DNA from: an uncultured Halomonas sp. | GTDB taxonomy: Bacteria; Pseudomonadota; Gammaproteobacteria; Pseudomonadales; Halomonadaceae | Direction of reading: 5' to 3' | Length of the DNA stretch: 64,000 bases | Assembly (NCBI RefSeq): GCF_947493865.1 | Contig: NZ_CANLTC010000001.1 | Span: 62,001 to 126,000 of the forward strand | Shown here: positions 8,892 through 18,096 of the stretch, piece by piece | Position numbering within the stretch: position 1 is the first letter of the stretch | Layout: each line of letters begins with the position of its first letter | The notes under the pieces: model-generated | Told to the model about the DNA's origin: nothing | Seen by the model: the letters and a program-made list of their open reading frames with translations, nothing else | Database searches by the model: none | Program-made: the position numbers and the translations under genes

Positions 8892-9479
8892 ATGATCTCC
8901 CGGGACGATATGCAAGTGCTGGAGAAAGCAGGTATTCCCGATATCGAGAGTCTCGCGGCGAGTGCGGCCGAGTTTCTTCGCGAACACCCGGTATATGAAC
9001 AGGCCAACCCGACCAATGCCTTGTCAGTAAATGAGGAACGCCTTCTCATGGCAGGAGGCGCCGAGGGAGTTGGTGAGTCGAATCGCATGGCATCGCAGTA
9101 CAATCTGCGCTCAGCAGTCACGCAGTATGCCCAACTGGTCAAGCGCGCTTATCGCCAAAGCGAGGTCGCTACATTACTGGAGGTCACGACCAGCCGCATT
9201 CGGCAACGTACCGACGAAGGCTCGCTCTATGCGCTGACCTCCGCCAATCGGCGCGTTTATCCTCGCTGGCAGTTCGGCGAATCGGCCACCCTGCCCAATC
9301 TCGAGCCGGTATTGAACGCCCTCAGTGTCAGCGCTCATCCTCTCGCCGTGGAGCGCTTCTTTCTCACGCCACATGCGGATTTCGAATCGGACCTGCTGGA
9401 CGCCATACTCAGCCCCCGCGACTGGTTGCTGGCCGGGCATTCCCCGGAACCGGTGATACGGATGGCCCGCGAGCTGTAG
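8892..9479 (+). CDS. Antitoxin of a RES-type toxin-antitoxin pair (HTH, DUF2384/Xre-MbcA-ParS-like C-terminus)
   Basis: 195 residues from the ATG at 8892 (AGGTGA at 8881-8886, spacing 5); a GTG at 8883 is possible but badly spaced. A central helix-turn-helix-like stretch (RQSEVATLLEVTTSRIRQR, about 90-108) is followed by a C-terminal segment (SPRDWLLAGHSPEPVIRMA) resembling the toxin-binding tail of MbcA/ParS/Xre antitoxins. Its stop codon directly abuts the start of the RES gene (TAGATG), the usual tight antitoxin-toxin order. It should neutralise the toxin and repress the operon. At 195 residues it is longer than the common 120-150 residue ParS-type antitoxin, with an extra N-terminal part of unknown role. 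Confidence 0.72.
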   Translation: MISRDDMQVLEKAGIPDIESLAASAAEFLREHPVYEQANPTNALSVNEERLLMAGGAEGVGESNRMASQYNLRSAVTQYAQLVKRAYRQSEVATLLEVTTSRIRQRTDEGSLYALTSANRRVYPRWQFGESATLPNLEPVLNALSVSAHPLAVERFFLTPHADFESDLLDAILSPRDWLLAGHSPEPVIRMAREL

Positions 9480-10121
9480 ATGATCAAGACCGACGAGCCG
9501 TTGTCGTTGGAAGCATTGCGCGCCCTACTTCCGGTAAAGGCTACTCTGGAAAAAGGCGAGCAGGTATATCGACTCTTCTTCGCCGGGGGCGAATATCCCA
9601 CCAACTGGGACAGCTTCCGCTATTTTGGCCCTACCGCCTCGCGCTTCGATCACCACTTACCCGATGGCGACGGTGGGGCCTATGAGCAGTCGCGGGGCAT
9701 CATGTACTTGGCGACCGGGGCAGAGGCCATTCCTACCTGTCTTGCGGAAGTCTTTCAGACAGCGCGAGTCAACGATACACGATCCCGCGCACCGGTGTTG
9801 TGCTGTTTTGCCCTGGACGCCGACATGACCCTTCTGGACCTGACCGGCGCTTTCGCCACCAAGCTTCGTGCCTCCACCATCGGAGGTTGCGATCGCGCCC
9901 TGGCGCGCCGCTGGGCACAACGGCTCTACGACGCCTACCCTGACACGGACGGGATTCTCTACACCTCCTCGATGCATCCCGGTCGACCCGCTACCGCCCT
10001 GTTCGAACGAGGAACATCAGCCATCGCCACACGTCCCCTCTTCCACCGTCAACTGCAGGACGTAGCACTCACCAGCGTCATCGAGCGAACCGCGCAGAAG
10101 ATCGATTATCTGGTGGTGTAA
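9480..10121 (+). CDS. RES-domain toxin (NAD+-degrading family)
   Basis: 213 residues with the RES fold. The name-giving Arg-Glu-Ser residues can be placed at Arg31 (VYRLFF), Glu90 (CLAEVFQ) and a Ser in DGILYTSSMHPG. RFDHH (55-59) and GIMYLATG (73-80) are also typical. Characterised RES toxins (MbcT, Res of Pseudomonas putida) consume NAD+ and stop growth until neutralised by the partner antitoxin. The ATG overlaps nothing but touches the antitoxin stop, so the pair is translationally coupled. The stop is 2 nt from the convergent cupin gene. Family assignment is strong; the enzymatic activity is inferred from relatives. Confidence 0.85.
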   Translation: MIKTDEPLSLEALRALLPVKATLEKGEQVYRLFFAGGEYPTNWDSFRYFGPTASRFDHHLPDGDGGAYEQSRGIMYLATGAEAIPTCLAEVFQTARVNDTRSRAPVLCCFALDADMTLLDLTGAFATKLRASTIGGCDRALARRWAQRLYDAYPDTDGILYTSSMHPGRPATALFERGTSAIATRPLFHRQLQDVALTSVIERTAQKIDYLVV

Positions 10122-10123
10122 AA

Positions 10124-10456
10124 TCAGTCACGCCGGGGCCCAAAGAAAATCACCCAGGTTCTGAAATCGTCGGAAAATTCGACGAATCGATGCTCTGCCC
10201 CCGCCGGCACGAAGAAGAAGTCGCCTTGCTCGAAATCGAACAACTCATCTTCAAGACGAAAAATACCGTGGCCCGAGGAAATGATATAGATCTCGTCCTG
10301 AGCATGAGGTGTTTGCGTATCTACGCCTCGCGGAGAAAACAGCTCAACGGAAACGTCGCCCCGCTCGAATAGAACGGCAAAGGATTCGGGCAGCTTAGGG
10401 AGCAATTTCGCCGCGTCGCTTTCATCGATGAAGTTGACGTTCTTTGTTTGTGCCAT
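10124..10456 (-). CDS. Small cupin-domain protein
   Basis: 110 residues from the ATG at 10454-10456 (GAGG about 10 nt upstream). A GTG three codons earlier has its GAGG almost adjacent and is less likely. Single cupin barrel: the first motif is reduced (HAQDEIYIISSGHGIFRLEDE) and the second is DFFFVPAGAEHRFVEFSDDFRTW. Conserved His and Glu positions allow metal binding. No catalytic domain accompanies it, so the ligand and reaction are unknown. It is convergent with the RES toxin and transcribed away from the LysE exporter. Confidence 0.75.
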   Translation of the reverse strand: MAQTKNVNFIDESDAAKLLPKLPESFAVLFERGDVSVELFSPRGVDTQTPHAQDEIYIISSGHGIFRLEDELFDFEQGDFFFVPAGAEHRFVEFSDDFRTWVIFFGPRRD

Positions 10457-10553
10457 AGCTTGCACGCCTCGTTATTGTTGACGGTCGAGAGTAGAATTCT
10501 TTAGTGGACTTTATTCGCCATGATGAAACAAACAAAGGCATGAAGGTATTGCC

Positions 10554-11192
10554 ATGATCGATTTAGGCTACTGGTCCGTATTCCTCGGCGCGGCGATCGT
10601 GCTCAACATCTCGCCGGGGCCGGATCTGATCTACATCTTGTCGCGCACCATCGCCAATGGCCGCCGGATCGGTATTGCCTCGTCCCTGGGTGTGTGTTCC
10701 GGCGCTTTCGTGCATGTAGTGGCCGCCGCCGCGGGTATCTCGGCAATCCTGATGACCTCCGCCGTGGCCTTTACGGTCGTGAAGTACATCGGTGCCGCCT
10801 ATTTGATCTATCTCGGCGTTCAAGCATTGCGTTCTAGCGGAGCAAGCTTCGATGCCGCAGCGGCGGATAAAAAGCACGTCACCGCCTGGGGCGCCTACAA
10901 GCAAGGGGTCATGATCGATGTGCTTAACCCCAAGGTCGCCATCTTCTTCATGGCGTTTCTGCCGCAGTTCGTGCGTGTCGATGCAGGGCCGGTGGCGCTA
11001 CAACTCATCCTGTTGGGGCTCGCGGTCAATATCATTGCCGTGATCATCGAGTGTTCGATCGTATTGCTGGCGGCACGCACTACCACCTTTTTCCGCAACA
11101 GCTCGAGACTGAGCAAGTGGCTCGATCGGGTGCTGGGGACCGTGCTGGTGGCATTGGGCGTGCGACTGGCGTTTTCAGAACGTGCACTTTGA
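10554..11192 (+). CDS. LysE/RhtB-family amino acid exporter
   Basis: 212 residues with about six hydrophobic membrane segments. The N-terminal family signature NISPGPDLIYILSRTIANGRRIGI (about 18-41) and the mid-protein KQGVMIDVLNPKVAIFFMAFLPQFV (about 121-145) are diagnostic of LysE/RhtB proteins. These are inner-membrane exporters of amino acids such as threonine, homoserine, lysine or leucine. The substrate cannot be read from the sequence. The start follows AAGGTATTGCC. It stands alone between a divergent cupin gene and a small plus-strand gene. Confidence 0.88.
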   Translation: MIDLGYWSVFLGAAIVLNISPGPDLIYILSRTIANGRRIGIASSLGVCSGAFVHVVAAAAGISAILMTSAVAFTVVKYIGAAYLIYLGVQALRSSGASFDAAAADKKHVTAWGAYKQGVMIDVLNPKVAIFFMAFLPQFVRVDAGPVALQLILLGLAVNIIAVIIECSIVLLAARTTTFFRNSSRLSKWLDRVLGTVLVALGVRLAFSERAL

Positions 11193-11268
11193 GGGTTTGC
11201 GAGACAAGTGCTGCGTCCAGCGTTAGGCTATCAGGATCATTCACGCCAGTATCGTCAAGGACGTCATC

Positions 11269-11475
11269 ATGAACGAAGAAACCTTCAACCTCAGTATTCG
11301 TAAATTTCTGAAGAAAGTCGGTATCGGTTCTCAACGGGAGATCGAACAGGCGGTGGGCAAGGCCATCGAGGAAGGCCGACTGAAAGGCGACGAGAGTCTC
11401 CCCGCCCGCATGACACTGGAAGTCGGTGATCTCAATCTGAAAATCGATTTCGAAGGCAACGTCGAACTCGAGTGA
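11269..11475 (+). CDS. DUF6494-like small protein
   Basis: 68 residues, acidic and soluble: an amphipathic N-terminal half (FNLSIRKFLKKVGIGSQREIEQAV) followed by a short beta-rich tail (ARMTLEVGDLNLKIDFEGNVELE). The pattern matches the small DUF6494 proteins found widely in proteobacteria, with no known function. A clear AAGGA ribosome site 8 nt before the ATG and a good terminator at 11521-11550 show a genuine single-gene unit. I cannot assign a role. Confidence 0.75.
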   Translation: MNEETFNLSIRKFLKKVGIGSQREIEQAVGKAIEEGRLKGDESLPARMTLEVGDLNLKIDFEGNVELE

Positions 11476-11520
11476 ACGAAACACGGTCAATGCTTACCTA
11501 GTATCATATCCAATCTCCCC

Positions 11521-11550
11521 GCCATGGCAGCTTCGCCATGGCGCTCTTTT
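11521..11550 (+). terminator. Rho-independent terminator after the DUF6494 gene
   Basis: Two copies of GCCATGGC (11521-11528 and 11535-11542) pair as an 8-bp stem with a 6-nt loop, followed by GCTCTTTT. It lies 45 nt after the stop and ends 27 nt before the ABC exporter gene. Confidence 0.75.
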
Positions 11551-11577
11551 CGCTTCATCACGCCGTCATAGGTTGCA

Positions 11578-13482
11578 ATGTTTCGTTTCTTCGAAAAGCT
11601 GGTCGACCCTTTCCCCAAGGCACAACCCCAGACACCACCCCAGGGCTTGCTGGCGTTTCTCTATCACTACTCCCGGCCGGTACTGCCGCTGCTGATCCTG
11701 ATGTCATTGCTGACCGCGGCGGTCTCGAGCGTCGAGGTAGTCTTTTTCGCCTACATGGGCAATCTGGTCGATTGGCTCAACAACACGCCCCGGGAGTCAT
11801 TCTTTGCCGAGTACGGATGGGAACTGGTGGGCATGGCAGCGCTGGTGCTGGTGGTGTTCCCGCTGCTGGTACTGGCGAGTTCGCTGGTCACGCATCAGGG
11901 TGTGTACGGCAACTATCCGATGATCGTACGCTGGCTCGCCCACCGCTACGTGCTGGATCAGAGCCTGCCCTTCTTTCAGGATGAGTTTGCCGGGCGAGTC
12001 TCCCAGAAGATCATGCAGACGGCACTGGCGATTCGCGAAACGGTGATGAAGCTGATGGACGTCTTCGTCTACATCGTCGTCTATTTCGCCGGCGCCCTGA
12101 TCCTGATGGGCGGCACCGAGCCCTGGCTGATGCTGCCACTGGTGCTGTGGCTTGCGGGGTATATCGCCATTTCGGTGTTTTTCGTGCCACGCCTGCGCAA
12201 GATTTCCATGGCCCAGGCGGACGCCCGCGCCGAGATGACCGGTCGGGTCGTGGATAGCTACACCAATATCCAGACCATCAAACTGTTCGCCCATACCCGC
12301 CGTGAACAGGCCTATGCGCGGGGCGCCATGGATGGCTTCATGGGTACGGTCTACAAGCAGATGCGCCTGGTCACCCAGCTCACCGTGTGCCTACAGACCC
12401 TCAACTCCCTGCTGCTGGTGGCGATCGGCGGTATCGCCATCGTCGCCTGGCACCAATCCTTGATCTCGCTGGGCGCGATCGCCGTGGCCATCGGCCTGGT
12501 GATGCGCCTGCGCGGCATGTCTGACTGGATTCTATGGGAGGTCGCCAGCCTGTTCGAAAACATCGGCACCGTGCAGGACGGTATCAACACCATCGCCCAA
12601 CCGGTCACCGTTGCCGATACACCTGAGTCGAAGCCGCTGACCATCACCCGCAGCGAGATACGCTTCGAACAGGCCGACTTCCATTACGGTGAGCCACTGG
12701 CAAGCGGGCAGTCCCAGCGCGTCATCGAGGACTTGTCGCTGACGATCCGCCCGGGGGAGAAGATCGGCCTTATTGGCCACTCCGGCGCGGGCAAATCGAC
12801 CCTGGTCAACCTGCTGCTGCGTTTCTACGATCTCGAAAGCGGGCGCATCCTGATCGACGGTCAGGACATCAGCCAGGTGACTCAGGAATCGCTGCGCCGC
12901 CAGATCGGCATGGTGACCCAGGACACCTCGTTGCTGCACCGCTCGGTGCGAGACAATATCAGTTACGGTCGCCCGGAGGCCTCGGAAGCCGAGATCATCG
13001 ATGCCGCCCGTCGTGCCCATGCCCACGAATTCATCGGCGCGCTCTCCGATCCTCAAGGACGTACCGGCTATGATGCCCACGTGGGTGAGCGTGGTGTGAA
13101 GCTCTCTGGCGGTCAGCGTCAACGCATCGCCATTGCCCGCACATTGCTCAAGGATGCGCCGATTTTGATTCTCGATGAGGCCACCTCGGCGCTGGATTCC
13201 GAGGTCGAGGCGGCGATCCAGGAACAGCTCTACACCCTGATGCAGGGCAAGACCGTCATCGCCATTGCCCACCGGCTGTCCACCATCGCCATGCTCGATC
13301 GTCTGGTGGTGATGGAACACGGCCGTGTCGTCGAGACTGGCACCCATGACGAACTGTTGCGCGAAAACGGCCTTTATGCGCGACTGTGGCGCCGCCAATC
13401 TGGTGGTTTCCTGAACGATGCCCCGGAGCCGGTTGCAACAAAAGACCAAACGTCTCGTTCATCCAGCCATTCACCCAGTTGA
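11578..13482 (+). CDS. MsbA/YojI-like ABC exporter, fused membrane and ATPase domains
   Basis: 634-residue half-transporter that should work as a homodimer in the inner membrane. Residues about 25-330 are a type IV exporter membrane domain with six segments (the first at PVLPLLILMSLLTAAV; coupling region ARAEMTGRVVDSYTNIQTIKLF). Residues about 355-610 are the nucleotide-binding domain: Walker A GHSGAGKST, Q-loop VTQD, signature LSGGQRQRIAIARTLL, Walker B ILILDEATSALD and the switch His in IAHRLST. Substrate is unknown; relatives move lipids, peptides or drugs. The tail is Ser-rich. The ribosome site is weak (GG at spacing 5). Confidence 0.88.
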   Translation: MFRFFEKLVDPFPKAQPQTPPQGLLAFLYHYSRPVLPLLILMSLLTAAVSSVEVVFFAYMGNLVDWLNNTPRESFFAEYGWELVGMAALVLVVFPLLVLASSLVTHQGVYGNYPMIVRWLAHRYVLDQSLPFFQDEFAGRVSQKIMQTALAIRETVMKLMDVFVYIVVYFAGALILMGGTEPWLMLPLVLWLAGYIAISVFFVPRLRKISMAQADARAEMTGRVVDSYTNIQTIKLFAHTRREQAYARGAMDGFMGTVYKQMRLVTQLTVCLQTLNSLLLVAIGGIAIVAWHQSLISLGAIAVAIGLVMRLRGMSDWILWEVASLFENIGTVQDGINTIAQPVTVADTPESKPLTITRSEIRFEQADFHYGEPLASGQSQRVIEDLSLTIRPGEKIGLIGHSGAGKSTLVNLLLRFYDLESGRILIDGQDISQVTQESLRRQIGMVTQDTSLLHRSVRDNISYGRPEASEAEIIDAARRAHAHEFIGALSDPQGRTGYDAHVGERGVKLSGGQRQRIAIARTLLKDAPILILDEATSALDSEVEAAIQEQLYTLMQGKTVIAIAHRLSTIAMLDRLVVMEHGRVVETGTHDELLRENGLYARLWRRQSGGFLNDAPEPVATKDQTSRSSSHSPS

Positions 13483-13537
13483 ACGTTTGCGGTAAATACC
13501 CTGGACGATCACTATCCTTTTTCGACAAGGACACTGC

Positions 13538-14464
13538 ATGTCATCGGTCATTAGCGTCTCGCACCTGTCCAAGACTTACGCCTCGGGCTTCAATGCCCTC
13601 AAACAGATTGATCTCGATATCCAGCGCGGTGAGATTTTCGCCCTGCTCGGCCCCAACGGCGCCGGGAAGACGACCCTGATCAGCATCATCTGTGGACTGG
13701 TCAACCCAAGCGAGGGCACGGTGCTGGCGAATGGTTTTGATATCGTCAAGGAGTATCGCAAGGCCCGCTCCCAGATCGGCCTGGTGCCCCAGGAGCTGAC
13801 CACGGATGCCTTTGAAACCGTCTGGAACACGGTGAGCTTCAGCCGTGGCCTGTTCGGCAAGGCGGCGAGTCCGGAGCACATCGAAAAGGTGCTCAAGGAC
13901 CTGGCCTTGTGGGACAAACGCAACAACAAGCTGATCACACTTTCCGGCGGCATGAAGCGCCGGGTATTGATTGCCAAAGCGCTGTCCCATGAGCCGCAGA
14001 TCCTGTTTCTCGACGAACCCACCGCCGGCGTGGACGTAGAGCTGCGCCGAGACATGTGGGAGGTGGTGCGCGGACTGCGCGCCAATGGCGTGACCATCAT
14101 CCTCACCACCCACTACATCGAGGAGGCCGAGGAAATGGCGGATCGCATCGGCGTGATCAGCAACGGCGAGATCATCCTGGTGGAAGAGAAAGCCGCCCTG
14201 ATGCAGCAACTGGGGCGCAAGCAGTTGACGCTGCAGTTGCAGGAACCGCTCGAGACTATTCCGGGCAATCTGAACGGCCACGATCTACAGCTCGCCGCAG
14301 ACGGCCATGAACTGGTCTACACCTACGATTCCCAACAGGATCGCACCGGCATTCCGGGTTTACTCGGCGAACTCAGCGCGGCGGGCATCAACTTCAAGGA
14401 TCTGCGTACCCATCAAAGCACCCTGGAAGAGATATTCGTCAGCCTGGTGAGGGAGCGCCCATGA
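13538..14464 (+). CDS. ABC-2 transporter ATP-binding protein, YadG-like
   Basis: 308 residues, the exact length of E. coli YadG. Walker [10 protein letters not shown], signature [16 protein letters not shown], Walker [13 protein letters not shown] and His in [15 protein letters not shown] are all present. The long C-terminal tail after residue 230 is typical of ATPases paired with ABC-2 permeases. An AAGGA site precedes the ATG by 7 nt. Its stop overlaps the next gene (ATGA), so the pair forms one transporter. The function of YadGH-type exporters is not firmly known. Confidence 0.85.
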   Translation: MSSVISVSHLSKTYASGFNALKQIDLDIQRGEIFALLGPNGAGKTTLISIICGLVNPSEGTVLANGFDIVKEYRKARSQIGLVPQELTTDAFETVWNTVSFSRGLFGKAASPEHIEKVLKDLALWDKRNNKLITLSGGMKRRVLIAKALSHEPQILFLDEPTAGVDVELRRDMWEVVRGLRANGVTIILTTHYIEEAEEMADRIGVISNGEIILVEEKAALMQQLGRKQLTLQLQEPLETIPGNLNGHDLQLAADGHELVYTYDSQQDRTGIPGLLGELSAAGINFKDLRTHQSTLEEIFVSLVRERP

Positions 14465-15222
14465 ACCTTCAAGCCGTCGCCGCCATCTACCGTTTCGAGA
14501 TGGCCCGGGCCAGGCGCACCCTGCTGCAGAGCGTGGTGTCGCCGGTCATTTCCACGTCGCTTTACTTCGTGGTCTTCGGTGCCGCCATCGGCTCGCGCAT
14601 CACCCAGGTCGAGGGGGTCAGCTATGGCGCCTTCATCGTACCCGGGCTGATCATGCTGATGCTGCTGACCCAGAGCGTCTCCAACGCCTCGTTTTCGATC
14701 TTCTTTCCCAAGTTCTCGGGCACGATCTATGAGTTGCTGTCGGCGCCGGTGTCCTACTTCGAGATCGTGCTTGGCTATGTCGGCGCGGCGGCCACCAAGA
14801 CCATCGTGCTGGGATTGATCATCCTGGCCACGGCGAACCTGTTCGTGCCGCTGCGCATCGAGCATCCTTTCTGGATGCTACTGTTTCTCGTGCTCACGGC
14901 GCTGACCTTCAGCCTGCTGGGGTTCATCATCGGCATCTGGGCGGACACCTTCGAGAAACTGCAGCTGGTGCCACTATTGATCATCACCCCGCTGACGTTT
15001 CTGGGTGGCAGTTTCTATTCGGTCAACATGCTACCGCCGATCTGGCAGACGATCACCCTGTTCAACCCGGTGGTCTATCTGGTCAGCGGCTTCCGCTGGA
15101 GCTTCTACGGCATCAGCGACGTCAGCGTGGCCGCCAGCCTAGCCATGATCCTGCTGTTCCTGGGGCTATGCCTCGGCGTGGTGGCCTGGATATTCAAGAC
15201 CGGCTATCGCATCAAGCCTTAG
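14461..15222 (+). CDS. ABC-2 type permease, YadH-like
   Basis: 253 residues against 256 in E. coli YadH, with six hydrophobic segments. The ABC-2 family block [20 protein letters not shown] lies at about 178-197 and [17 protein letters not shown] at about 201-217. It starts inside the stop of the ATPase gene and ends 11 nt into the convergent histidine-kinase gene (15212-15222 shared). Together the two genes encode an inner-membrane exporter of unknown substrate. Confidence 0.85.
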   Translation: MNLQAVAAIYRFEMARARRTLLQSVVSPVISTSLYFVVFGAAIGSRITQVEGVSYGAFIVPGLIMLMLLTQSVSNASFSIFFPKFSGTIYELLSAPVSYFEIVLGYVGAAATKTIVLGLIILATANLFVPLRIEHPFWMLLFLVLTALTFSLLGFIIGIWADTFEKLQLVPLLIITPLTFLGGSFYSVNMLPPIWQTITLFNPVVYLVSGFRWSFYGISDVSVAASLAMILLFLGLCLGVVAWIFKTGYRIKP

Positions 15223-16540
15223 GGGTTGGGGTAAGCAATGGCATGACCAGCCTGATCGCCAACCCGCCAGAGATGCCGTTCGCGGCCTCGACGCTTCCTC
15301 CATGAGCCGCGAGAATATCCTTGGCGATGGCGAGCCCTAGCCCCCAGCCTTTGCCGCCCCGGGCCTGATCCGAGCGGAAGAAGGGCTCAAACAGCTTGGT
15401 CAGGTCCTCATCCCGCACGCCGGGGCCTTCGTCGCGAATCTCGCAGACCAGCCGTTGTTCTTCCAGGGTCACCTTGATATCGATCTCGGACCCTGAGGGT
15501 GAGTGATCCAAGGCGTTCTGCAATACGTTATCCAGGGCGCGATGGATCAGATCGGCGTCACCGTGGATTGTCGCCTCGTCTGCATCTTGCTCTACACTCA
15601 ACTGGCAATCTACGCCGCGCTGGGAGGCGTAATCCGCCACGCCATCCAACACTTCTTTCAGCACGTTGACGAAACGCAGCGATTGTCGCGCGATCGTTCC
15701 GCCCTTCTCGCTCACCCTATACAGCGTGAGAAGCTGGGCGGTCATCGCCTCCAGTCGTTCGTTCTGACGCAGGATGGTCGCCATCAGCTCCGGTTCCTGT
15801 CCGCCGTCCACTGCCAGCTCGATGGCCACGCGCTGGCGCGCCAGGGGCGTGCGCAAATCGTGGGAGACATCGCGCAGGAGCTGATGCTGGCGTTTCAGCA
15901 GCGTATCCAGGCGGGTGGTCATGGCATTGAAAGCGCTTGCCAGGGCGCCGATCTCGTCACGGCGATCGACGACGGATGCGCTCACCCGCAGCGAGGTATC
16001 GCCCTCGGCAATGGCGCGAGCGGTGGTTTCCACCTGGCGCAGCGGCCGGCTGATATGGCGGGCGATCCACCAGCAGGCGAAGGTAATCAAGCCAAACGTC
16101 AGGCCCAATTCAAGCGAACGAAACCAGCGAGGATCGAGCCAGCCCTGGCCACGTCCACCGCGCGGCCAGGCCAGTAATTGATACCCTTGCGGCGCGGCGA
16201 TCACCGCCGGGCGCTGGGGGTAACCCTCTCGACGACTGCGAGGATGACTCCTCGGACCGACGCCTTCAGTTTCATCTCCCTCCAGCAGAATCAGCTGCAG
16301 TTGCAAGCGCTGACCTTCCCGGTGGAGAAACCGCCGAGCAGCACGGCGCTGGTTCGAGGTTTCCAATTCGACCGCCTGCCGAGCCAGCCCCAGGAGATCC
16401 TCGCGCTGTTCGAGCTGGACACGTTCCCTTCGAGCCAACTCGTGCAGCGCCATGTTGCTGGCAAACACGGCGACAATCATGGCGATCCAGATCAGCAGGA
16501 AGATGCGCCAGAACAGCGGCCAACCCAGACGACGCGTCAT
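15212..16540 (-). CDS. cpxA: CpxA-like sensor histidine kinase
   Basis: 442 residues. A transmembrane helix at about 9-30, a periplasmic domain (about 31-143), a second helix (about 144-162) and a HAMP domain with [21 protein letters not shown]. The HisKA phospho-acceptor is His227 in [10 protein letters not shown], and the HATPase_c domain has [17 protein letters not shown] and [10 protein letters not shown]. Neighbourhood supports a Cpx-type role: the regulator gene overlaps its start (ATGA), and a Spy/CpxP-like gene diverges from the regulator across a CpxR-type box. The periplasmic part is Arg- and Gln-rich and shorter than typical, so the signal may differ from E. coli CpxA. RstB-like is the alternative name. 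Confidence 0.78.
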   Translation of the reverse strand: MTRRLGWPLFWRIFLLIWIAMIVAVFASNMALHELARRERVQLEQREDLLGLARQAVELETSNQRRAARRFLHREGQRLQLQLILLEGDETEGVGPRSHPRSRREGYPQRPAVIAAPQGYQLLAWPRGGRGQGWLDPRWFRSLELGLTFGLITFACWWIARHISRPLRQVETTARAIAEGDTSLRVSASVVDRRDEIGALASAFNAMTTRLDTLLKRQHQLLRDVSHDLRTPLARQRVAIELAVDGGQEPELMATILRQNERLEAMTAQLLTLYRVSEKGGTIARQSLRFVNVLKEVLDGVADYASQRGVDCQLSVEQDADEATIHGDADLIHRALDNVLQNALDHSPSGSEIDIKVTLEEQRLVCEIRDEGPGVRDEDLTKLFEPFFRSDQARGGKGWGLGLAIAKDILAAHGGSVEAANGISGGLAIRLVMPLLTPTPKA

Positions 16541-17238
16541 GTCGGGCTCCGATAGCTGTAGCCAAGACCACGTACCGTCTCGATACGCGACGGCTCTCCA
16601 CCTTCGAGCTTGCCGCCGTCCAGCTTGCGACGCAGATTGCTGACGTGCATGTCCAGGGTGCGATCATGCGGCGTCAATCGCCGTCCCAAGGCCCACTGCA
16701 TCAGATCGGTCTTGCGCACCACCGAACCAATCCGGCTCAGCAGCACCTGAAGGATCTCGTATTCCGTGGCGGTCAGATCCAGCGGCTGCCCGTTCTGGAA
16801 GACCCGGCGCTGATCCGGTTCGACACGCAGATCGCCAACGATCTGGACGTCATCGATATCGGTTTCCCGATCCCAGGCAACGCGTCGCAGCGTGGCCTGA
16901 ATGCGCGCAACCAGCTCCCGCGGGTTGCAGGGCTTGGGAATATAGTCGTCGGCACCGACCTCGAAACCGACGATGCGATCGGTTTCCTCGCCACGCGCCG
17001 TGAGCAGGATCACCGGCAGGCGCGTTCTGCCACGCAGACGGCGCAGTACTTCCAAGCCATTGATATCCGGCAGCATGATATCCAGCACCACCAGATCGAC
17101 GAGTTCATCCTGGGCGAGTGCCAGTCCATCGAGACCATTGGCAGCCTCTCGCACGTCCAGTCCTTGCCCGCTCAGATAGCGCGCCAGCAGACTGCGTAGT
17201 TCGTCGTCGTCCTCGATGAGTAAAATGCGGTTCTGCAC
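16537..17238 (-). CDS. cpxR: CpxR-like OmpR-family response regulator
   Basis: 233 residues. The receiver domain has the acidic pair in LIEDDDEL, phospho-acceptor Asp53 (VVLDIMLP), Thr80 and Lys102 (PKPCNPREL). The winged-helix DNA-binding domain (about 135-230) ends with LTPHDRTLDMHVSNLRRKL and TVRGLGYSYR, close to CpxR. The start codon is GTG with GGAGA 8 nt upstream. The intergenic region to the Spy/CpxP-like gene contains a GTAAA-N6-GTAAA repeat, the known CpxR recognition pattern, so both autoregulation and control of the periplasmic partner are likely. Confidence 0.85.
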   Translation of the reverse strand: MQNRILLIEDDDELRSLLARYLSGQGLDVREAANGLDGLALAQDELVDLVVLDIMLPDINGLEVLRRLRGRTRLPVILLTARGEETDRIVGFEVGADDYIPKPCNPRELVARIQATLRRVAWDRETDIDDVQIVGDLRVEPDQRRVFQNGQPLDLTATEYEILQVLLSRIGSVVRKTDLMQWALGRRLTPHDRTLDMHVSNLRRKLDGGKLEGGEPSRIETVRGLGYSYRSPT

Positions 17239-17300
17239 CCATTATTCTCCGCTTGAAGCCCGTTTCGATTGTAGCGTGCTCCGTCGACGCCATTCTCCGC

Positions 17301-17316
17301 TTTACTCAATCTTTAC
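17301..17316 (-). promoter_or_regulatory. CpxR-type box, GTAAA-N6-GTAAA
   Basis: On the minus strand the sequence reads GTAAAGATTGAGTAAA, a direct repeat of GTAAA with a 6-nt spacer, matching the established CpxR consensus GTAAA-N(4-8)-GTAAA. It lies 63 nt from the GTG of the regulator gene and 92 nt before the Spy/CpxP-like ATG, so it can serve both divergent promoters. Confidence 0.7.
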
Positions 17317-17407
17317 ATCGTCCTGACGGCACCTGACACCCCAAGCGGTACGCTGTAACCAATCCAGAGCGATCGCCCTGGCCACAGTGAACCACGAGGA
17401 GAACATC

Positions 17408-17944
17408 ATGAAACTTCCAACTTCACGCAAGCTGATCCTGCCCCTGGCCATTGCCGCCACACTGAGCGTCAGCCCGCTGGCACTGGCCTGGTCCGGTGGC
17501 GGCTACAACGGCGGGGGCGACGGTTACGGCAAGCACTCCGGCATGATGCATGGCTCCCAAGGCAAGATGTGCCACCACCGCTTCGAGCATATGGCCGAGC
17601 GTCTGAATCTGAGCGAAGATCAGCGCGACGCGATGCGTGATATTTTTGAAGAAAAGCGTGAAGAGCGCCGTGACCAGCGCCGGCAGAAGCAAGACCAGGA
17701 TCGCCCCCAGTTGTTCAGTGGCGACCCGACCAGCAGCGACTACCAGGCCAGGGTTGAAGAGGCGGCGGACAGGGCTGCCGAAATGGCCCGTCAGCGGGTT
17801 CAGTCCCGCGCGGATACTTACGCCGCCCTCTATGAAGTGCTCGATGAGGAACAGCGCGATATCTGGGCCAAGATGCAATCCGAGCGTCAGGAAATGAAGG
17901 CTGAGCGCATGGAGCAGCGCAAGGATAGTGAGCGCCGTAACTGA
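17408..17944 (+). CDS. Spy/CpxP-family periplasmic protein with a His/Met-rich N-terminus
   Basis: 178 residues. The ATG at 17408 with GAGGAG upstream starts a clean signal peptide (MKLPTSRKLILPLAIAATL, cleavage likely after LALA near residue 26). The mature protein begins with a Gly-, His- and Met-rich stretch (about 28-60) containing MMHG, Cys and HH. Two LTxxQ-type motifs follow, LSEDQRDAMRDIF and LDEEQRDIW, in a highly charged helical body. Such proteins are ATP-independent periplasmic chaperones or negative modulators of Cpx signalling. The gene diverges from cpxRA and ends in a terminator. The N-terminal cluster could bind copper, nickel or zinc; this is inference. Confidence 0.82.
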   Translation: MKLPTSRKLILPLAIAATLSVSPLALAWSGGGYNGGGDGYGKHSGMMHGSQGKMCHHRFEHMAERLNLSEDQRDAMRDIFEEKREERRDQRRQKQDQDRPQLFSGDPTSSDYQARVEEAADRAAEMARQRVQSRADTYAALYEVLDEEQRDIWAKMQSERQEMKAERMEQRKDSERRN

Positions 17945-17972
17945 TTCCAATAGAATCTGGCTTTGAGAAAAG

Positions 17973-17998
17973 GGGGCGAGTCTATCGCCCCTTCCTCT
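17973..17998 (+). terminator. Rho-independent terminator after the Spy/CpxP-like gene
   Basis: GGGGCGA at 17973-17979 pairs with TCGCCCC at 17985-17991 around a 5-nt loop, 29 nt after the stop, with AAAA before and a pyrimidine run (CTTCCTCTGTT) after. Confidence 0.7.
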
Positions 17999-18096
17999 GT
18001 TGCTGCTACTCCCGCTTCAGCAACCTGTTGAATCGCCTGAAGCATAGTGCGGGAACGTTTATCCCTCCTGAGGCGTCCTAACGTGGTAACAACGAA

